Source of the DNA: an uncultured Prevotella sp.
Lineage (GTDB): Bacteria; Bacteroidota; Bacteroidia; Bacteroidales; Bacteroidaceae
DNA length: 6,972 bases
NCBI GenBank assembly: GCA_900556795.1
Contig: USQD01000101.1
Coordinates: 1-6,972, forward strand
Direction of reading: 5' to 3'
The number at the start of each line of letters is the position of its first letter. The stretch's first letter is position 1. Below, piece after piece: positions 1 through 6,898 of the stretch. The notes under the pieces were generated by a model. It was not told the origin of the DNA. It ran no database searches and worked only from the letters and a program-made list of their open reading frames with translations. The position numbers were made by a program, and so were the translations under genes.

Positions 1-69
1 TTTCAAGCAGAAGACGGCATACGAGATTCCGAAACGTGACTGGAGTTCAGACGTGTGCTCTTCCGATCT
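1..69. other. Illumina TruSeq P7/index adapter contamination (not genomic)
   Basis: Bases 4-27 match the P7 flow-cell sequence, 28-35 are an 8-base index (TCCGAAAC, reverse complement GTTTCGGA, which I recall as TruSeq index 21, GTTTCG plus the fixed GA), and 36-69 are the TruSeq read-2 primer site ending in CTCTTCCGATCT. The leading TTT is the reverse complement of the AAA commonly called after a read runs off the end of the adapter. This stretch is therefore a read-through artefact at the contig end and carries no biology. Genomic sequence starts at about base 70. Any start codon or open frame placed here, including the GTG at 53, is false. Confidence 0.98.
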
Positions 70-2599
70 CACATTGATGGTCTGTGCGCTCGAGATGGCT
101 GCACAGCAGAAAATCAGCGGCTGCGTCATCGACGAGGATGGCTTTGCCGTGCCTTATGCTAGTGTGCAATATAAGGGACACAAGATTGCCGTTTCAAGTG
201 ATGGAGAGGGTAAGTTTACCATCGAGAAGCATCCCGAATGGGTGCTTACCGTGAGTGCCCTCAGCTATAAGTCACAAACTGTGAAGATTAGCGAAAAGCT
301 CAATTTTCTGGAAGTGAAATTGAAAGATGATAGCCGCCGACTCAACGAGGTGGTGGTGAAATCGAAGAAAGGTAAGTACAAAAGAAAGGAAAATCCTGCC
401 GTAGAGCTGATGCGACGTGTGATTGCTGCCAAGAAGAAGAGCAATCTGTCCAATCATGATTATTATCAGTTTGATAAATATCAGAAGTTAACCCTGGCGC
501 TCAACGATTTGACCAAGGAACAGTTGGAGGGCAAGTTCTTCAGTAAGCGTCAGTATCTGCTGGACCAGGTGGAGAAATCGCCTTATAATGATAAGCTGAC
601 CTTGCCTGTGCAGGTCAACGAGACGGTTTCGCAACATATCTACCGCAAGGATCCAAAGAGCGAGAAAGATATTATCAAGGGTCAGCAGAGCAATGGTATC
701 GGACAGGTGATTCAGACGGGTGAAATCATCAACACAGTCCTGAAGGATGTTTTTACTGATGTTGATATCTATGATGATTATGTGCGCCTCCTGCAATATC
801 CGTTCCCTTCTCCTATCGGTAGGACAGCCATTTCCTTCTACCATTATTATATAGAGGATACGGTTTATGTAGAGCGCGATCTCTGCTATCATCTGCAGTT
901 TATTCCTGCCAACAGTCAGGACTTCGGATTCCGTGGAGAGCTCTATGTGCTTGCTGACAGCACCCTGCATGTAAAGAAATGTAATCTTTACATGCCTCAC
1001 AATAGTGATGTAAACTGGGTGAAGGATATGAAGATAGAGCAGGAATTTACGAAGCTCGATAATGGCGAGTGGGTTTTGACCAAGGATGATATGGTGGCAG
1101 AAATGCACATCAATAATCTGTTGCAGGACCTGCTGGTGGTAAGAAATACGCGACTCTCCGACTATGCCTTTGATGAACTGCCGAAGCAGCTGTTCAAGGG
1201 CAAGGCGAAGATCAGGCACGATATGGACGCCATGAACCGTGATGAGGCTTACTGGAATAAATACCGACAGGTAGGCCTTACGAAGAGCGAATCGTCGATG
1301 GATAGTTTCATTCATCGTATGGAGAATTCCAAGGGCTTCAAATACATTATCCTGGGTGTGCGAGCCCTGATGGAGAACTATGTTGAGGTGGCTCATGCCA
1401 AGAAGACCGAGGAGAATAAGGAAAACAGAAGTTATTTCGACTTGGGACCTATCAATACGTTCCTTTCCAACAACTTCGTGGATGGAATCCGATTGCGTCT
1501 GGCTGGTCGTACGATGGCTGCGCTCAATCCTCATTTTTTCTGGAATGGCTATGGAGCCTATGGTCTGAAGAGTCATGAATGGTATTATGGTCATGTGCTG
1601 ACCTATTCTTTCAACAAGAAGAAAAACAGTCCGTTCGAGTTCCCTATGCGCAACCTGACCTTCGAGGTGGGACATGATATTACTTCTCCATCTGATGACA
1701 ACCTGTTGCACAACAAGGACAACTTCTTCATGACCCTTCGTGCCACGACTCAGGATCAGATGTATCTCTACCAGCGCCAGAAGCTGGGCTTTGTCTACGA
1801 GACCGATTGGGGCTTCCGCTTCGATACGAATATACGTTGGCAGAGCAACCGTACCGTGGGCAACCTGCATTATTATAAGGTGAACACGGGCGAAGAAGTA
1901 AAGAAAATCCGTACCACGGAGGTTTCGGCAGGACTCAATTACAATCCTGGTGTTACCTATGTGAATACCAAGCAGCAGCGCTTGCCTATCAATCTGGATA
2001 GTCCTGAGCTCAGCTTGCGCCATACGACGGGTCTCGATGGCTTTATGGGTGGACAGTATAAGAGCAACATCACCAGCCTGGGTATTTACAAGCGCCAATG
2101 GTTGGGAAGCTTCGGATACATCGATTTCAATATTGTGGGTAAGATGCAATGGAACAAGGTGCCATTCAGTATGCTTATCCAGCCACCGGTCAACCTCTCT
2201 ATCTTCGAACAGGAGGCCACTATCAGTATGATGAAAGACTGGGAATTCCTGAGCGACCGTCAGGTGTTCTGGTCTGTAGCATGGGATATGAACGGCAAGC
2301 TGCTCAATCGTATTCCACTCATCAAGAAGCTCAAGTGGCGTGAATATATTGCAGCCAAGGGAGTCTGGGGACAACTCACGGATAAGAACAATCCGCTGAA
2401 GAATCCGAACGATAATGTTCTCTTCAAGTTCCCAAACAACTCTTACACCTTTGGTGATACTCCATATTGGGAATTGGTGGCTGGCGTGCACAACATCTTC
2501 AAGTTCTTCGGAATTGATTATGTGCGCCGTATCAATTACCTGAATCATCCTAATGTAGACAAGTGGGGCATCCGCATGGGATTCCTCATGACGTTCTAA
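70..2599 (+). CDS. DUF5686 outer-membrane protein with carboxypeptidase-like regulatory domain, 5'-truncated
   Basis: The first complete genomic codon is at 71, leaving 842 residues to the TAA at 2597-2599. The 5' end is cut by the adapter, so the true start is missing. The GTG at 53 is adapter-encoded, and the ATG at 77 is probably internal to a signal peptide, because a hydrophobic stretch ending in MAAQQ precedes KISG at 110. Next comes a carboxypeptidase-regulatory-like beta-sandwich (about 110-345; KISGCVIDEDG, then YASV), then the EVVVKSKK linker seen in TonB-linked Bacteroidetes proteins. The DUF5686 region follows (about 390 to the end), with ENPAVELMRRVIAAKK and NHDYYQFDKYQKL. The C-terminal part alternates polar and aromatic residues and ends in GFLMTF, as expected of an outer-membrane beta-barrel with terminal Phe. 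Biochemical function is unknown; location in the outer membrane is inferred. About 5-15 N-terminal residues are probably missing. The stem-loop at 2603-2636 follows. Confidence 0.93.
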
Positions 2600-2602
2600 T
2601 CA

Positions 2603-2636
2603 ATTTCTGATGGTCTGGAAGCGGACCATCAGAAAT
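2603..2636 (+). terminator. Stem-loop after the DUF5686 gene, likely terminator
   Basis: A perfect 13-bp stem (ATTTCTGATGGTC at 2603-2615 with GACCATCAGAAAT at 2624-2636), plus a closing U-G pair, surrounds the loop GGAAGC. It starts 4 bases after the stop codon. Only a weak T run follows (CATATTTG), so termination may be incomplete and some readthrough into the response-regulator gene is possible. Confidence 0.65.
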
Positions 2637-2662
2637 CATATTTGTCATCAACAGCATAAAAT

Positions 2663-2668
2663 AGGAGA
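2663..2668 (+). promoter_or_regulatory. Ribosome binding site AGGAGA that sets the start of the response regulator
   Basis: AGGAGA lies 7 bases before the ATG at 2676. Strong Shine-Dalgarno sites are uncommon in this group and none is seen before the other two complete genes. It rules out the upstream in-frame start at 2610, which falls inside the preceding hairpin and would add 22 unrelated residues before MKILLADRQD. Confidence 0.75.
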
Positions 2669-2675
2669 TAGAATC

Positions 2676-3314
2676 ATGAAAATTTTGCTAGCAGACAGAC
2701 AGGACATCACGCGAGCAGGACTCAGCTACGTGATAGAGAAAATGGAAGGGCTGGAAAGCAAGTATGTGGAAGACAAGGCTGAGCTGATGCTTGCGCTCAA
2801 AGAGAACGAAGATACGGTAGTGATACTCGACTACACGAATTTCGACATTAACGATGCAGCAGAGCTGCTCATCCTGAACCAACGTTTTCCTTATACCCGA
2901 TGGCTCTTGTTTAGTGAAGACTTGAGTACCGACTTCGTGAAGGTACTCGTGGCTAGCAGTAGTATGTTCAGTATTCTCCTGAAGGAGAGCCTGCTGATGG
3001 AAATCAAGGAGGCTATCCGTTTCTGTGCAGCCAGCAACCGTTTCATCTGCCAGCGTATGATGGAAGTATTGCTCGCTCCTAAGAAAGAAACAGAAGAAAA
3101 GGTAAATCTTACCAAGACTGAGACTGAGATTCTGAAAGATATTGCATTAGGAATGACTACGAAGGAAATAGCCGAAAAGCGTTTCTCCAGTTTCCATACC
3201 GTGAACACCCATCGTAAGAACATCTTCAGAAAATTAGGCGTAAATAATGTTCATGAGGCTACAAAATATGCTTTAAGAGCAGGTTTGGTAGATTCTGCAG
3301 AATATTATATTTAG
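2676..3314 (+). CDS. LuxR/NarL-family response regulator transcription factor, orphan, atypical receiver
   Basis: The protein has 212 residues, the normal size for a NarL/FixJ-type regulator. The N-terminal receiver-like domain (about 1-118) starts MKILLADRQDITRAGL. The putative phosphoacceptor is Asp52 (VVILDYTNFD), with Ser80 at the switch position (LLFSED) and Lys103 (ILLKES). The C-terminal LuxR helix-turn-helix (about 143-205) is well conserved: LTKTETEILKDIALGMTTKEIA, then the recognition region HTVNTHRKNIFRKLGV. It is cytoplasmic, binds DNA as an inferred dimer, and regulates unknown targets. The usual acidic pair in ADDHP-type receivers is here Asp7-Arg8, so metal binding and phosphorylation may be altered. 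No histidine kinase is adjacent. The start is set by the ribosome binding site at 2663-2668. A promoter of its own is not clear; CATATTTG at 2637-2644 matches the -7 motif poorly. The stop codon lies in a 25-bp tandem duplication. Confidence 0.93.
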   Translation: MKILLADRQDITRAGLSYVIEKMEGLESKYVEDKAELMLALKENEDTVVILDYTNFDINDAAELLILNQRFPYTRWLLFSEDLSTDFVKVLVASSSMFSILLKESLLMEIKEAIRFCAASNRFICQRMMEVLLAPKKETEEKVNLTKTETEILKDIALGMTTKEIAEKRFSSFHTVNTHRKNIFRKLGVNNVHEATKYALRAGLVDSAEYYI

Positions 3315-3342
3315 AATTTCTGCAGAATATGATATTTATAAG
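3293..3342 (+). repeat. Imperfect 25-bp tandem duplication across the response-regulator stop codon
   Basis: Unit 1 (3293-3317) and unit 2 (3318-3342) are directly adjacent and match at 22 of 25 positions, both beginning TTCTGCAGAATAT. Unit 1 encodes the last residues and the TAG of the response regulator; unit 2 is noncoding and, since 25 is not a multiple of 3, lies in another frame. Each unit contains a palindrome (ATTCTGCAGAAT in the first, TTCTGCAGAA in the second), so a hairpin pairing GCAGAA with TTCTGC is also possible. Confidence 0.8.
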
Positions 3343-3373
3343 GCAAAGCAAAAAACGTATTTCTATACGGCTA

Positions 3374-3421
3374 AAACAAAGGGTTTCAGATTGTCTCCCG
3401 ACAGTCTGAAACCCTTTGTTT
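3374..3421. terminator. Strong intergenic stem-loop terminator, possibly bidirectional
   Basis: A 21-bp stem joins 3374-3394 to 3401-3421 with one G-U pair and a 6-base loop, CTCCCG. It stands 60 bases after the response-regulator stop codon and separates that gene from the LacI unit. On the plus strand the right arm ends in TTTGTTTCT. On the minus strand the stem is followed by TTTTAG, so it could stop transcription in either direction. Confidence 0.85.
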
Positions 3422-3514
3422 CTAACTAACTTATTATCAACTATTCATTACTTACTGCGTGCAAAATTACAAGTTTTTATAGAAAAAATAGCATATTCTG
3501 TTGAAAAAACACAC

Positions 3515-3526
3515 GTAAACGTTTGC
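3515..3526. promoter_or_regulatory. Candidate LacI-family operator, CG-centred palindrome over the -33 box
   Basis: GTAAACGTTTGC has a perfect 8-bp core, AAACGTTT (3517-3524), and is symmetric at 10 of 12 positions. LacI-family repressors commonly bind palindromes with a central CG, into which a hinge-helix leucine inserts. The downstream repressor has that leucine (Leu58). The site covers the TTTG of the promoter, so bound repressor would block RNA polymerase. A second CG-centred palindrome, ATTCGAAT (3529-3536), lies 12 bp further on in the promoter spacer. Binding is inferred. Confidence 0.6.
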
Positions 3527-3552
3527 AAATTCGAATAAAATCTGTATCTTTG
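3522..3552 (+). promoter_or_regulatory. Bacteroidetes sigma-ABfr-type promoter of the lacI-family gene
   Basis: The -33 element TTTG (3522-3525) is separated by 19 bp from a perfect -7 element, TATCTTTG (3545-3552, consensus TAnnTTTG). Transcription should start at about 3557-3561, giving a leader of about 40 bases before the ATG at 3599. The region upstream (3470-3510) is rich in A and T tracts. Confidence 0.83.
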
Positions 3553-3567
3553 CACGTAAAAGTGCAA
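3550..3567. repeat. Inverted repeat TTGCAC-N6-GTGCAA at the predicted transcription start
   Basis: TTGCAC (3550-3555) and GTGCAA (3562-3567) are perfect inverted repeats with a 6-base spacer. They overlap the end of the -7 box and the predicted start site. The position would suit a second regulator site. It would form only part of an RNA hairpin, because the left arm lies at or before the start site. Function is not shown. Confidence 0.45.
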
Positions 3568-3598
3568 TAATGCATCTTCTAATCTAACTTATTAGTAA

Positions 3599-4615
3599 AT
3601 GAAGCAACGTAGAACATCACTAAAAGATCTCGCAGACAAGCTGGGAGTGAGCATCGCTACCGTGTCTCGAGCTTTGCGAAATAGTCATGAGGTGGGAGAG
3701 GAAATGACTCAGAAAGTCAAGACCTTGGCAAAGGAACTCAACTATCGGCCTAACCCATTTGCACAGAGTCTTCGGAAGGAAGCTCCAAGGGTGATAGGCG
3801 TCATCGTTCCTAATCTGGTTACCCACTATTATGCTGCCGTGCTGGATGGCATAGAAGACTATGCCTCAAAGTGTGGCTATTCGGTTATTAGTGCCAATAG
3901 TCATGAGAACCATGAGCGTGAAGCGAAGGCTCTTGATAATTTTCTTGATATGCATGTAGAAGGTATTATTGCTTGCCTTGCACAAGATACTACCGACTAT
4001 TCTCATTTCGAGCAGCTCCACAAGATGGGAGTTCCTTTGGTGTTTTTTGCCCGTTGCTGCCTGGAAGAAAAGTTCTCTCAGGTTGTGGGTAATGGTGATG
4101 TGGCGGCTCAGGAGGCTACTCAGCACATGATTAAAACCGGCTCCCGCCGTGTTGCTTTCATTGGCGGTCCTAACCATCTCGATATGGTTCGCCGTCGCAA
4201 GCATGGCTATCTGGAAGCGCTCAGGGAGAACCGTATTCCTATCGACCGCGATCTGGTAGTCTGTGACAAGATTGATTTCGATGTAGCCCGTAATGCTACA
4301 CTTCGACTTCTGGAGAGTGAGAATCGCCCAGATGCTATTCTTGCCTTCAACGATATCATTACCTATGCTGCCTTTGATGCCATCAAGGCTAAGGGCTTAC
4401 GTATTCCTGAAGATGTTGCCATTATCGGCTTCACAGACGGAGATACGGCAGCCTTCGTTACTCCCCGCCTTTCTGCCATCATGGATAAGGCGCACGAACA
4501 GGGTACCAAGGCTTGCGAATTGCTCATGCGCAGCATCAATGGGGATGAGAAAATCTACAAGGAAGTTGTGCCGATGATTCTGAAAATCAGAGAAAGCTCA
4601 GAGAAACAGAGTTAA
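3599..4615 (+). CDS. LacI-family transcriptional repressor
   Basis: The 338-residue protein has the full family length. The N-terminal helix-turn-helix (residues 7-29) reads SLKDLADKLGVSIATVSRAL, followed by the hinge helix PNPFAQSLRK (51-60) with Leu58 at the position that inserts into a central CG step. The remainder (about 64-330) is a periplasmic-binding-protein-like effector domain, starting RVIGVIVPNL, with AFIGGP in mid-domain and DVAIIGFTDGD near the C-terminus, where many relatives have GFDD. It should be a cytoplasmic dimer released or activated by a small sugar-like ligand, which cannot be named from sequence. The ATG at 3599 is chosen because MKQRRTSLKD is the usual N-terminus; there is no Shine-Dalgarno site, and an AT-rich leader precedes it. 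The promoter and candidate operator upstream suggest autoregulation. It ends 100 bases before the HTCS-like gene, with no evident terminator between them. Confidence 0.95.
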   Translation: MKQRRTSLKDLADKLGVSIATVSRALRNSHEVGEEMTQKVKTLAKELNYRPNPFAQSLRKEAPRVIGVIVPNLVTHYYAAVLDGIEDYASKCGYSVISANSHENHEREAKALDNFLDMHVEGIIACLAQDTTDYSHFEQLHKMGVPLVFFARCCLEEKFSQVVGNGDVAAQEATQHMIKTGSRRVAFIGGPNHLDMVRRRKHGYLEALRENRIPIDRDLVVCDKIDFDVARNATLRLLESENRPDAILAFNDIITYAAFDAIKAKGLRIPEDVAIIGFTDGDTAAFVTPRLSAIMDKAHEQGTKACELLMRSINGDEKIYKEVVPMILKIRESSEKQS

Positions 4616-4715
4616 AGAAACTTTTCCCTAAAACTGAATAACCACTTAAAGACTGATGACCCACGATGGAAAGCGATGATAAAGATAAATAACAAACTAT
4701 AAATATAAACCTTGA

Positions 4716-6854
4716 ATGAAGATGTTTAAAAACTTGAATTTGCTAAGGCAGGCCCTCATGGTTCTCGGATTTGTGCTGCTTCTGCAGCCTCTTCAGATGA
4801 GAGCGGCTTTACAAAACATCGAGTTCTCCAGTTTGAATAACCGTGACGGACTCAGTAATAGCCAGGTGAATGCTATCTTGAAAGATAAGACAGGTTACGT
4901 CTGGTTTGGTACTCAGTCGGGACTCAATCGATTTGATGGATTCCGAATGAAGACCTTCTTGTATAGTGCCACAAACCAGACTTCATTGGCTAACAATTAC
5001 GTAGATGAATTGCAGGAGGACAATGAAGGAAAAATCTGGGTGCATACTTCTGTGGGTTATTGTGTCTATGCCCCTACTACCGAGCAGTTCGATCGCAAGC
5101 CGGAAGTATGGTTGAAGACCATCAACGTAGAGGGTGTACCACAGAGACTATTGGTGGATTCACAGAAGAATATGTGGATTCAGGTATGGGGTAAGGGTCT
5201 TTATTATTATAATGTGAAGAATGAAACCACTTACCTGTTCAAATATGTGAAGAAGCCCAAGAGTGGCTGTCTCATGGATAGGGACATCAGTAGTCTGAAG
5301 GATGTAGACGGTAAGTTGCTGGTTACTTATGGCGACGGAACGCTGTGCCTACTGGATGGTGACAAACAGAGTGCGCTCTGGTATAATACCTTCCTGAAAG
5401 ACCATCGTCTTAGTGGCGATAATGGCGCTTACAGTTTTGTAGAGAACAATCATACTTTCTGGGTTTCAACAACTACGGAGGCTTATGTCTTCAATTCTCT
5501 TAACAGACAATGGCTGAGTACGCGTTCCTATCTTGCACAGAGAGGAATTCTTGTTCCGGTAAATGACCGTATCGTTATCCGCGATCTTCAGGTAAATGCA
5601 AATGGTGCCTTGTGGGTGGCTACCGATCATCATGGACTTTTCTATATTGATTTTAAGACAAAGGCTTGTCACCAGTATGTGCATAGTAATGTCCGGGGAA
5701 GTATTGTAGACAATTCTTTGCAAAAGGTTTATATTGACAATTTTGGGGCCGTATGGGTTGGCAGTTATAAGAATGGTGTGGCTTATTATTCACCTTCTTC
5801 CAGCAAGTTCAATACCATTCCGCTTGGTGATGTTTGTACCATTACGCAGGATTTGGCAGGAAATCTGTGGTGTGGAACCAACGCCCATCTGGAATCCATG
5901 CGTGTGGCTCCAGTCATCGCTACCGTTCATAAGGCTGAGGATACGATGGAAGAGACGGTAGATGAGGGAGGCTCTTCTGATGCGCTCTATGGAGTTCATC
6001 GTTCTTCGCAAACCGCCAAGCCTGCCCGCAAGAACTATGTGGCTAAGGTGCTTCTGGTAGATGATAGCGATGACTTCCGCGAGTTTATGCGCGATGTGCT
6101 TACCGACTATCAGGTTATCGAGGCCGTGAACGGTCAGGATGCCTGGCAGAAGATTATCGAGGTTCGTCCGGACGTCATTCTCTCTGACGTAATGATGCCT
6201 GTGATGGATGGAATCGAACTCTGCCGCATGGTTAAGAGCAACGAGGAAACGGCTTCCATTCCGTTTGTGATGTTGACAGCACGTCTGGCTGCCGAGCATC
6301 GGGTAGAGGGATTGGAGAGTGGTGCGGATGATTACATCACCAAGCCTTTCAATATCGACATGCTCAATCTTCGCATCCGCAATCTCTTGGGCTGGGCGCG
6401 TCGTTCTGCACGTCGTTCTTTCCTTGATAAGAATAAGGAAGAGATGAAGGACTCAAGCCAGCCTAAGGAGAGAGCGATTCCTAAGGGAGAACTGGGCGAC
6501 TTTGAAATGACAGCCAACGACCGCAAGTTCCTGGAAGATGTGGATAAATACATCAAGGACATGATGGGCGATCCGGATACTTCGGTAGAGTCGATGAGTG
6601 CTCATCTTTGCATGTCGCGCGTCCAGCTCTACAAGCGTATGGTTTCGCTCACGGGTACTACTCCTTCAGAGTATCTGCGTGCCAAGCGCATCAAGCGGGC
6701 TGAAGAGCTGATTCATAGTGACGAGCTGAATATCAGCGAAATCGCTTATACAGTTGGTTTCAATAATCCTCGCTATTTCTCCAAGTACTTCCAGGAGGCT
6801 TATGGACTGACGCCTTCCCAGTATAAAAAGAAACTCAATGGCGAGAGTATCTAA
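4716..6854 (+). CDS. HTCS-like regulator with in-frame internal deletion (propeller fused to receiver-AraC, no kinase)
   Basis: The frame encodes 712 residues; complete HTCS proteins are roughly 1,300-1,400. A signal peptide (1-30, hydrophobic from 13, probable cleavage near MRA/ALQ) is followed by seven beta-propeller blades (about 34-370; for example TGYVWFGTQSGLNRFDG, GALWVATDHHGLF, GAVWVGSYKNGV) and the start of blade 8 (VCTITQDLAGNLWCGTN, ending at 389). The sequence then changes abruptly to AHLESMRV, resembling the linker after an HTCS kinase domain. A receiver follows (about 443-555) with Asp449/Asp450, phosphoacceptor Asp491 (LSDVMMPVMDG), Thr521 and Lys543 (ITKPF). An AraC helix-turn-helix (about 602-707) ends the protein. 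Propeller blades 8-14, the Y_Y_Y domain, membrane segment, HisKA and HATPase are absent. Translation would send the DNA-binding domain to the periplasm, so the product is probably non-functional, or the join is an assembly error. No TAnnTTTG promoter is seen in 4616-4715; it may be cotranscribed with the LacI gene. Confidence 0.88.
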   Translation: MKMFKNLNLLRQALMVLGFVLLLQPLQMRAALQNIEFSSLNNRDGLSNSQVNAILKDKTGYVWFGTQSGLNRFDGFRMKTFLYSATNQTSLANNYVDELQEDNEGKIWVHTSVGYCVYAPTTEQFDRKPEVWLKTINVEGVPQRLLVDSQKNMWIQVWGKGLYYYNVKNETTYLFKYVKKPKSGCLMDRDISSLKDVDGKLLVTYGDGTLCLLDGDKQSALWYNTFLKDHRLSGDNGAYSFVENNHTFWVSTTTEAYVFNSLNRQWLSTRSYLAQRGILVPVNDRIVIRDLQVNANGALWVATDHHGLFYIDFKTKACHQYVHSNVRGSIVDNSLQKVYIDNFGAVWVGSYKNGVAYYSPSSSKFNTIPLGDVCTITQDLAGNLWCGTNAHLESMRVAPVIATVHKAEDTMEETVDEGGSSDALYGVHRSSQTAKPARKNYVAKVLLVDDSDDFREFMRDVLTDYQVIEAVNGQDAWQKIIEVRPDVILSDVMMPVMDGIELCRMVKSNEETASIPFVMLTARLAAEHRVEGLESGADDYITKPFNIDMLNLRIRNLLGWARRSARRSFLDKNKEEMKDSSQPKERAIPKGELGDFEMTANDRKFLEDVDKYIKDMMGDPDTSVESMSAHLCMSRVQLYKRMVSLTGTTPSEYLRAKRIKRAEELIHSDELNISEIAYTVGFNNPRYFSKYFQEAYGLTPSQYKKKLNGESI
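5874..5891 (+). other. Apparent deletion or chimera junction inside the HTCS-like gene
   Basis: Codons 387-392 (GTNAHL) join a propeller-blade motif (GNLWCGT) to sequence that looks like the tail of a kinase domain; many HTCS kinases end LPLGxxHL before the linker. The frame is kept. NAH could belong to either side, so the exact breakpoint cannot be placed better than about 15 bases. About 1.8-2 kb of expected coding sequence is missing here, judged from typical family length. Confidence 0.7.
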
Positions 6855-6855
6855 T

Positions 6856-6875
6856 CATAGGAATCCATAGGAATC
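6856..6875 (+). repeat. Perfect 10-bp tandem repeat after the HTCS stop codon
   Basis: CATAGGAATC occurs twice head to tail (6856-6865 and 6866-6875), starting one base after the TAA. It looks like a small slippage duplication. No function is evident. Confidence 0.85.
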
Positions 6876-6898
6876 TCTTGATTTCTTGTTAACGAAAA

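Noticed and set aside
53..70. GTG at 53 as the start of the DUF5686 gene
   Set aside because: It lies wholly within the adapter sequence; the real start is beyond the contig end.
488..2548. Long minus-strand open frame of 686 codons opposite the DUF5686 gene
   Set aside because: The plus-strand frame is a clear family member over its full length. The antisense translation shows no recognisable domain and has no ribosome binding site, so it is a by-product of codon composition.
2637..2644. CATATTTG as a promoter for the response regulator
   Set aside because: It misses the first T of TAnnTTTG and there is no TTTG about 19 bp upstream.
2610..2675. Upstream ATG at 2610 as start of the response regulator
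   Set aside because: It is inside the terminator-like hairpin and adds residues unlike the family; ATG 2676 has AGGAGA at the right distance.
3356..3369. Small inverted repeat CGTAT-N4-ATACG before the main terminator
   Set aside because: Only 5 bp with weak pairs; expected by chance in AT-rich sequence.
3426..3594. 11-base direct repeat CTAACTTATTA at 3426-3436 and 3584-3594
   Set aside because: It is short, AT-rich and low complexity; the copies are 158 bases apart with no shared context.
4616..4715. Search for a promoter or terminator between the LacI and HTCS-like genes
   Set aside because: No TAnnTTTG box, no stem-loop and no Shine-Dalgarno site were seen; only AT-rich leader sequence.
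5790..6299. Minus-strand open frame of 169 codons within the HTCS-like gene
   Set aside because: It lies opposite the linker and receiver domain, which has all its conserved residues on the plus strand, and shows no domain of its own.
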